A stretch of 64,000 nucleotides of DNA, taken from the NCBI GenBank assembly GCA_015231615.1, contig JADGBE010000009.1, forward strand, positions 1 to 64,000, given 5' to 3'. The position numbers were made by a program, and so were the translations under genes. The notes below the pieces were generated by a model that worked only from the letters and a program-made list of their open reading frames with translations, ran no database searches and was not told the DNA's origin. The DNA comes from Desulfamplus sp. GTDB lineage: Bacteria > Desulfobacterota > Desulfobacteria > Desulfobacterales > Desulfobacteraceae. This document shows, piece after piece, positions 60,760 to 64,000 of the stretch (its first letter is position 1; every line of letters begins with the position of its first letter).

Positions 60760-61164
60760 CTATCCATTATTTACTGTAATCTTTCTTGGAACTGCCTTTG
60801 CAACCTTTGGCAGAATCAATTTTAGAACTCCATCAGTGAAGTTAGCTTCAATCTTCTCTTGATGAATAGCTTCTGACAAATTGAATTGCCTGTAATACTT
60901 TCCAATATCAAATTCTACTAAAACATCTGATTCATCTTCATTTTCCCACGGTTTAACATCACCTGTAAGAGTTAGAACCCCATCTTTTAAATCAATAGTA
61001 ATATCATCTGTGGAGACTCCCGGCATATCTGCAAGCAAAATAATTTCATTATCATTTTCATATATATCAACTGCTGGAGTGAAGATAAGACCCGGTTTTG
61101 TATGCTCTGCAGGAGTTGCAACTTCCTGTTTTTCCTTTACTTGTAACTCTTTTGTCTCAGCCAT
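60760..61164 (-). CDS. Small heat shock protein Hsp20 (second of a pair)
   Basis: A 134-residue alpha-crystallin-type chaperone that holds unfolding proteins. After a short polar N-terminus (KELQVKEKQEVATPAEHTKPG) the crystallin domain runs IFTPAVDIYENDNEIILLADMPGV, then ITIDLKDGVLTLTGD and FTDGVLKLILPKV, ending with PRKITVNNG. It is the shorter type lacking the hydrophobic N-terminal arm. It lies 35 bases downstream of another hsp20 on the same strand, with AGGAGG before the ATG. No CIRCE element is seen. Confidence 0.95.
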   Translation of the reverse strand: MAETKELQVKEKQEVATPAEHTKPGLIFTPAVDIYENDNEIILLADMPGVSTDDITIDLKDGVLTLTGDVKPWENEDESDVLVEFDIGKYYRQFNLSEAIHQEKIEANFTDGVLKLILPKVAKAVPRKITVNNG

Positions 61165-61199
61165 TTTATTCTCCTCCTTTTTACTTAATGATTATAAAT

Positions 61200-61676
61200 T
61201 TAATTTATAGTTATCTTTCTTGATTTTGCAATTTCAGCTTTCCCAACACTAACGGTAAGGAGACCATTTACCATCTTCGCATTCACATTTTCACCATTAA
61301 TATCTCCGGTAAGCATAACCCCTCTTGAAAATTTCCCGGTATCACGTTCTTTTCTATGATATTTTATATTTTTTTCGCTCTGCTCTGTTTTTAATTCACC
61401 TGAGATGGTGATAGTTCTGCCATTAAGCTGAATATCAATATCTTCTGGTTTCATTCCGGGAAGTTCTGCACGGATATAGTAGTTATCCTTATCTTCAGTG
61501 ATGTTTAAGGCTGGAAATACTCCTGAATTACGACCTCCAAAAGCTCTTCTACCGTTCATCAAGTCTGCCCATCTATCCATCTCTTTTTTCAAAATATCCA
61601 TTTCATAAAATGGATGTCTCCAATTCGCTGATGCAACTCTTGTCGCTGGAAAATTAAACATTGTTCTTCCTATCAT
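61200..61676 (-). CDS. Small heat shock protein Hsp20 (first of a pair)
   Basis: A 158-residue Hsp20 with an N-terminal arm (TMFNFPATRVASANWRHPFYEMD), the crystallin domain FPALNITEDKDNYYIRAELPGM, then IDIQLNGRTITISGELK, RGVMLTGDI and MVNGLLTVSVGKA, and the SRKITI ending. It is the longer, IbpA-like partner. GGAGGAAGAG provides the ribosome-binding site. The two are likely co-expressed under heat or stress. An 800-base gene-poor stretch lies upstream. Confidence 0.95.
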   Translation of the reverse strand: MIGRTMFNFPATRVASANWRHPFYEMDILKKEMDRWADLMNGRRAFGGRNSGVFPALNITEDKDNYYIRAELPGMKPEDIDIQLNGRTITISGELKTEQSEKNIKYHRKERDTGKFSRGVMLTGDINGENVNAKMVNGLLTVSVGKAEIAKSRKITIN

Positions 61677-62474
61677 GGCTCTTCCTCCTTATAGATCGTA
61701 TCTACATTGTTTATATTTGCCTAAATGTTGTTGTTATATTACTTAACTTTATACGCAATGTTGTATTACCAAACAAAATTTTAAACAAAAAGTAATGAGT
61801 ATTTTTATGTAGTCAAGAGGAAAGATGTAATTTTTTTCTTAACGGAGTAAAAATTAACCTAAACAGCTAATGAAGCTCTCCGCCGCAAGCGGCGGGGTAT
61901 TAACCCGAGCTTCGCAATAAATGAAGTTGTGTTAATTTTGGGCAAGCTGAGTTTTGAATATATAAAAGCTAAATTGATTCTGGTTTGAAGCTTTTGGCGG
62001 TCAACTGCAGGTGAATATGATTTTTTGAGGGGATTTGGAAGAATTGAATTGAAGACTAACTTCAAGAAATATTGCTGCTAAAGGTGCTTTACAACTTGAA
62101 GTGGGAGTATCGGTGTAAAGCCTTAGCTTGATTGATTATTTGTTCAAAGCCTATGACAGATTTGATCCTAATGTTTAATTTTACTCTATAATATATTTAG
62201 TTTACTCCATAATCTATTGTATGAACCAAGTTATCTGCGGTCGTACTTTGATCTACATTACTTGCATTATCGAATACCCTGCTTAAAAAGCATCGAAAAG
62301 TGTCCAGCCATCTTCAATGAAGTAATATCTCAATGTACCAAATAAAAAAATGGACAATATCATAATTACTATTTGTATATGATATTTTTTATAAATTTCC
62401 ATATTGATAATCTTTTATCGCATATTTGTTTTTTTAAATTTAACGACAAGTGCCTTTGAAGAAATTATCTATTA
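61677..62474. other. 798-base gene-poor stretch with a family E element
   Basis: AT-rich DNA between hsp20 and the HlyD-type gene. It contains the REP-like element at 61870-61915. A 68-codon open frame on the minus strand (61859-62065) overlaps that element and lacks a ribosome-binding site, so it is not counted as a gene. The part 62100-62474 shows no motif that I recognise; the promoter of the hsp20 pair should lie near its left end. Confidence 0.45.
61870..61915. repeat. REP-like element, family E copy 2
   Basis: ATGAAGCTCTCCGCCGCAAG (61870-61889) continues to CCCGAGCTTCGC. The inner stem CCGCCGC-AA-GCGGCGG and outer GAAGCTC...GAGCTTC give a two-part hairpin. Its reverse complement matches 25419-25462, including GGTTAATACCCCG. 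The GC-rich composition differs from the surroundings, as expected of a mobile palindromic repeat. Confidence 0.7.
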
Positions 62475-63800
62475 TTATTTTTCTCTGAACGCCTCAGATG
62501 CAGAACGAAATACAGGTTTCAACAGATATTGCATAACCGTTTTTCTGCCAGTTTTAATATCAGCCTGCAGGGTCATACCCGGAAGTATAGGAAAGAGTTT
62601 GGGATCATTGCCCAAATAATTATGGGGTAAATTTACAATTCCTTTATAGTAGGGATTTCCAATACGATCCAGAACAGTGGTTGCTGAAACTTCGAGAAGC
62701 TCTCCTTCCAGAGTTCCGTAAATAGAGTAGTTATAAGTATTGAACTTTAGTGTTACAGGAATACCCGGGTGAACATGTCCGACATCCTTGGTAGAAATCT
62801 GTATCTCTGCCCTCAATACCTGATCCTTTGGAACAATTTCGAGAAGAAGACCTCCGGCTGCCACAACAGCCCCGATGGTATTAATCTGAAGTGCGTGAAC
62901 AATGCCTGATTTTGGTGCATGAATCTCCATATACCCGGCAGTCTCTCTTTTTCTGGTAATCTCTTCTCTAATTTCTGTTAATGCTTTTTCAACAACATTG
63001 AGTTCTTGAAGATAGGTTTCATGATTTTTTTGGTCAAATTCAGCCGCCTGATTTTTAAGTTCTTCAATCTTTTTGAGAATCTGCTCTCTCTTGGGGGGAA
63101 GGGAGGCAAGCTCACCTTGCAGTTGGCTTATCTGTCTTTTTAGAGAGAGCAGAATAATTTTTGAATTCAACTGTTTTTCAAAAAGTTTTTCACGCATGGA
63201 AAGCTCTTCTTTAAGGATTTTTTCCTGCTCCAACAAAGCTTTTTTTTGTTCATTCAACTCTGTCAAAGCTGCCTGCTGCTGGGATATTCTGTTTTGGAAA
63301 AGTTCGTGAGTAGTATTATAGTTAATCTTGGTTGAAGTAAGAATATTATTCTCAACCTGTAGTATATGAGGCATAGGGGCAAATGATGAGAAATCAGGCT
63401 CTCTTTTGTCTATTAAAGCAGTAAGGCGTTCTTTTTGAATAAGCAATACATTCTCTCTGTCTAAAGTCTGAGACAGCTCTGATTGAGTAAGGATTGGATC
63501 TAAGTTAAACAGCGGCTGTCCCTTTTCTACAAACTGACCGTTCTCAACTAAAATTTCGGTAACAACTCCGCCGGCAATGCTTTGAACCTTTTGAACCTGC
63601 CCCAATGGAAGGGTCTCTCCAACAGCTATAGCTACTTCATCTATCTCTGCATTGATTGCCCAGAAGATAAAAATTCCGAAAATAAACGCTATAAACACAA
63701 TGGTCAACCTGACTATGGTGGGACTTCCTGTCTCCTCAAGGAGTATGGATTTGGCAAGATTATGGGAAGTATCACCTATTTTACGAATTCCAGACTTCAT
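62475..63800 (-). CDS. HlyD-family periplasmic adaptor of type I secretion
   Basis: A 441-residue membrane-fusion protein. A single membrane helix (about 30-50, VRLTIVFIAFIFGIFIFWAIN) is followed by the lipoyl-like half motif (VQKVQSIAGGVVTEILVENGQ, split across two strands), a long coiled-coil hairpin (about 140-290, rich in Glu, Leu and Lys) and the returning half (IHAPKSGIVHALQINTIGAVV) with the HlyD signature region and GMTLQADIKTGRKTVMQYLLKP at the end. It links an inner-membrane ABC exporter to an outer-membrane channel to export an RTX-type protein or similar. No exporter gene is visible in the window; the upstream gene is only a fragment. Confidence 0.93.
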   Translation of the reverse strand: MKSGIRKIGDTSHNLAKSILLEETGSPTIVRLTIVFIAFIFGIFIFWAINAEIDEVAIAVGETLPLGQVQKVQSIAGGVVTEILVENGQFVEKGQPLFNLDPILTQSELSQTLDRENVLLIQKERLTALIDKREPDFSSFAPMPHILQVENNILTSTKINYNTTHELFQNRISQQQAALTELNEQKKALLEQEKILKEELSMREKLFEKQLNSKIILLSLKRQISQLQGELASLPPKREQILKKIEELKNQAAEFDQKNHETYLQELNVVEKALTEIREEITRKRETAGYMEIHAPKSGIVHALQINTIGAVVAAGGLLLEIVPKDQVLRAEIQISTKDVGHVHPGIPVTLKFNTYNYSIYGTLEGELLEVSATTVLDRIGNPYYKGIVNLPHNYLGNDPKLFPILPGMTLQADIKTGRKTVMQYLLKPVFRSASEAFREK

Positions 63801-63833
63801 ATATTATATTCTCCTGTTCAAACTGAAATAATA

Positions 63834-63930
63834 TTCCAGATAAAATTTCTGTTGCCGCCCTCCCCAATTGGAAGAAAGAATAATTACTTCCTCCCATTGG
63901 AGAGGGGCAAAATAATTATCTGGAAAACTA
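63834..63930. repeat. 97-base imperfect palindrome upstream of the HlyD gene
   Basis: The outer arms TTCCAGATAA and TTATCTGGAA, and the inner GCCCTCCCCAATTGG against CCATTGGAGAGGGGC, make almost the whole stretch self-complementary. It resembles a small transposable palindrome. It lies between the end of the upstream gene fragment and the HlyD-type gene. Confidence 0.6.
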
Positions 63931-63939
63931 TAGTATGAG

Positions 63940-64000
63940 TTACGACCATGCCATAGCCTTCATATACTCTTCTGCCACTTTGGCAGGCGAACCTTCCATA
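63940..64000 (-). CDS. C-terminal end of an unidentified protein, partial
   Basis: An open frame entering from the right edge ends with TAA at 63940-63942 and encodes MEGSPAKVAEEYMKAMAWS at its end. The EGSPAKVAEEYMK pattern recalls the C-terminal region of polysaccharide or type I ABC exporter ATPases (a GxxxxVxxxY helix), which would suit the neighbouring HlyD-type gene, but 19 residues are too few to decide. Confidence 0.35.
   Translation of the reverse strand, partial: MEGSPAKVAEEYMKAMAWS

Noticed and set aside
61859-62065. 68-codon open frame on the minus strand beside hsp20.
   Set aside because: It overlaps the GC-rich family E palindrome, whose stem explains its Arg-rich end (RRLRRRA), and lacks a ribosome-binding site.
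1-64000. Magnetosome or dissimilatory sulfate-reduction genes as direct proof of lineage.
   Set aside because: None were found; the Desulfobacterota assignment rests on general gene content only.

Overview
The window is AT-rich chromosomal DNA, most likely from an anaerobic Desulfobacterota bacterium (Desulfobacteraceae-like). The assignment rests on gene content: a four-subunit 2-oxoacid:ferredoxin oxidoreductase, a long pyrophosphate-type phosphofructokinase, non-pyrrolysine MttB-family methyltransferases, AAA-ATPase/PD-(D/E)XK proteins and many toxin-antitoxin pairs. No rRNA, prophage or CRISPR array was seen. One tRNA (Asn, GTT) is present. I could not run any search, so taxonomy is an inference.

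Layout. 1-1457: leftward accessory genes (start of a DNA methyltransferase, an orphan HigA-like protein, a recombinase-N-terminal-like protein, an Lrp regulator). 1736-11005: rightward dihydrolipoyl dehydrogenase, a polar amino acid ABC transporter whose operon is split by a PIN toxin-antitoxin pair, a diguanylate cyclase and a PPi-phosphofructokinase. 11274-21350: leftward chemoreceptor, PIN toxin-antitoxin pair, MFS transporter, korDABC, acyltransferase and an AAA ATPase. 21615-30226: rightward B12-binding radical SAM gene, then tsaE, lysC, argG, argH, small lipoprotein, folK, transaldolase, pgsA. 30228-42486: leftward histidine-utilisation region (hutI, hutU, hutC, hutH) with two MttB-like methyltransferase genes built into it and an AAA/nuclease gene inserted. 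42776-51410: rightward murI, asparaginase-domain gene, radical SAM gene, RNase J, RelE-type toxin-antitoxin pair, ftsK. 51514-56329: leftward coaX, folP, ftsH, Sfp-type phosphopantetheinyl transferase. 56486-60662: tRNA-Asn, a REC-histidine kinase, a kinase/regulator pair, a coiled-coil protein. 60760-64000: two Hsp20 genes, an 800-base gene-poor stretch, a HlyD-type adaptor and the end of another gene.

Three themes stand out. (1) A HutC-regulated hut cluster contains two corrinoid-type methyltransferases of the MttB family, and a HutC-like operator (CTTGTATTTACAAG) lies upstream of the first of them. This suggests that a methylated histidine, perhaps the betaine hercynine, is demethylated and fed into histidine degradation. 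(2) Conserved housekeeping proteins (Lpd, HutI, HutU, TsaE, RNase J, FolP, FtsK, KorA, PPi-PFK and others) carry in-frame Asn/Asp/Ser/Lys-rich insertions at loops and domain junctions, several made of short tandem repeats. (3) Intergenic spaces hold several families of palindromic repeats. These include six 33-bp copies with arms AGATTTGACAACTTT, three copies with GTAGAGACGCA-type arms, and two pairs of longer modular elements.
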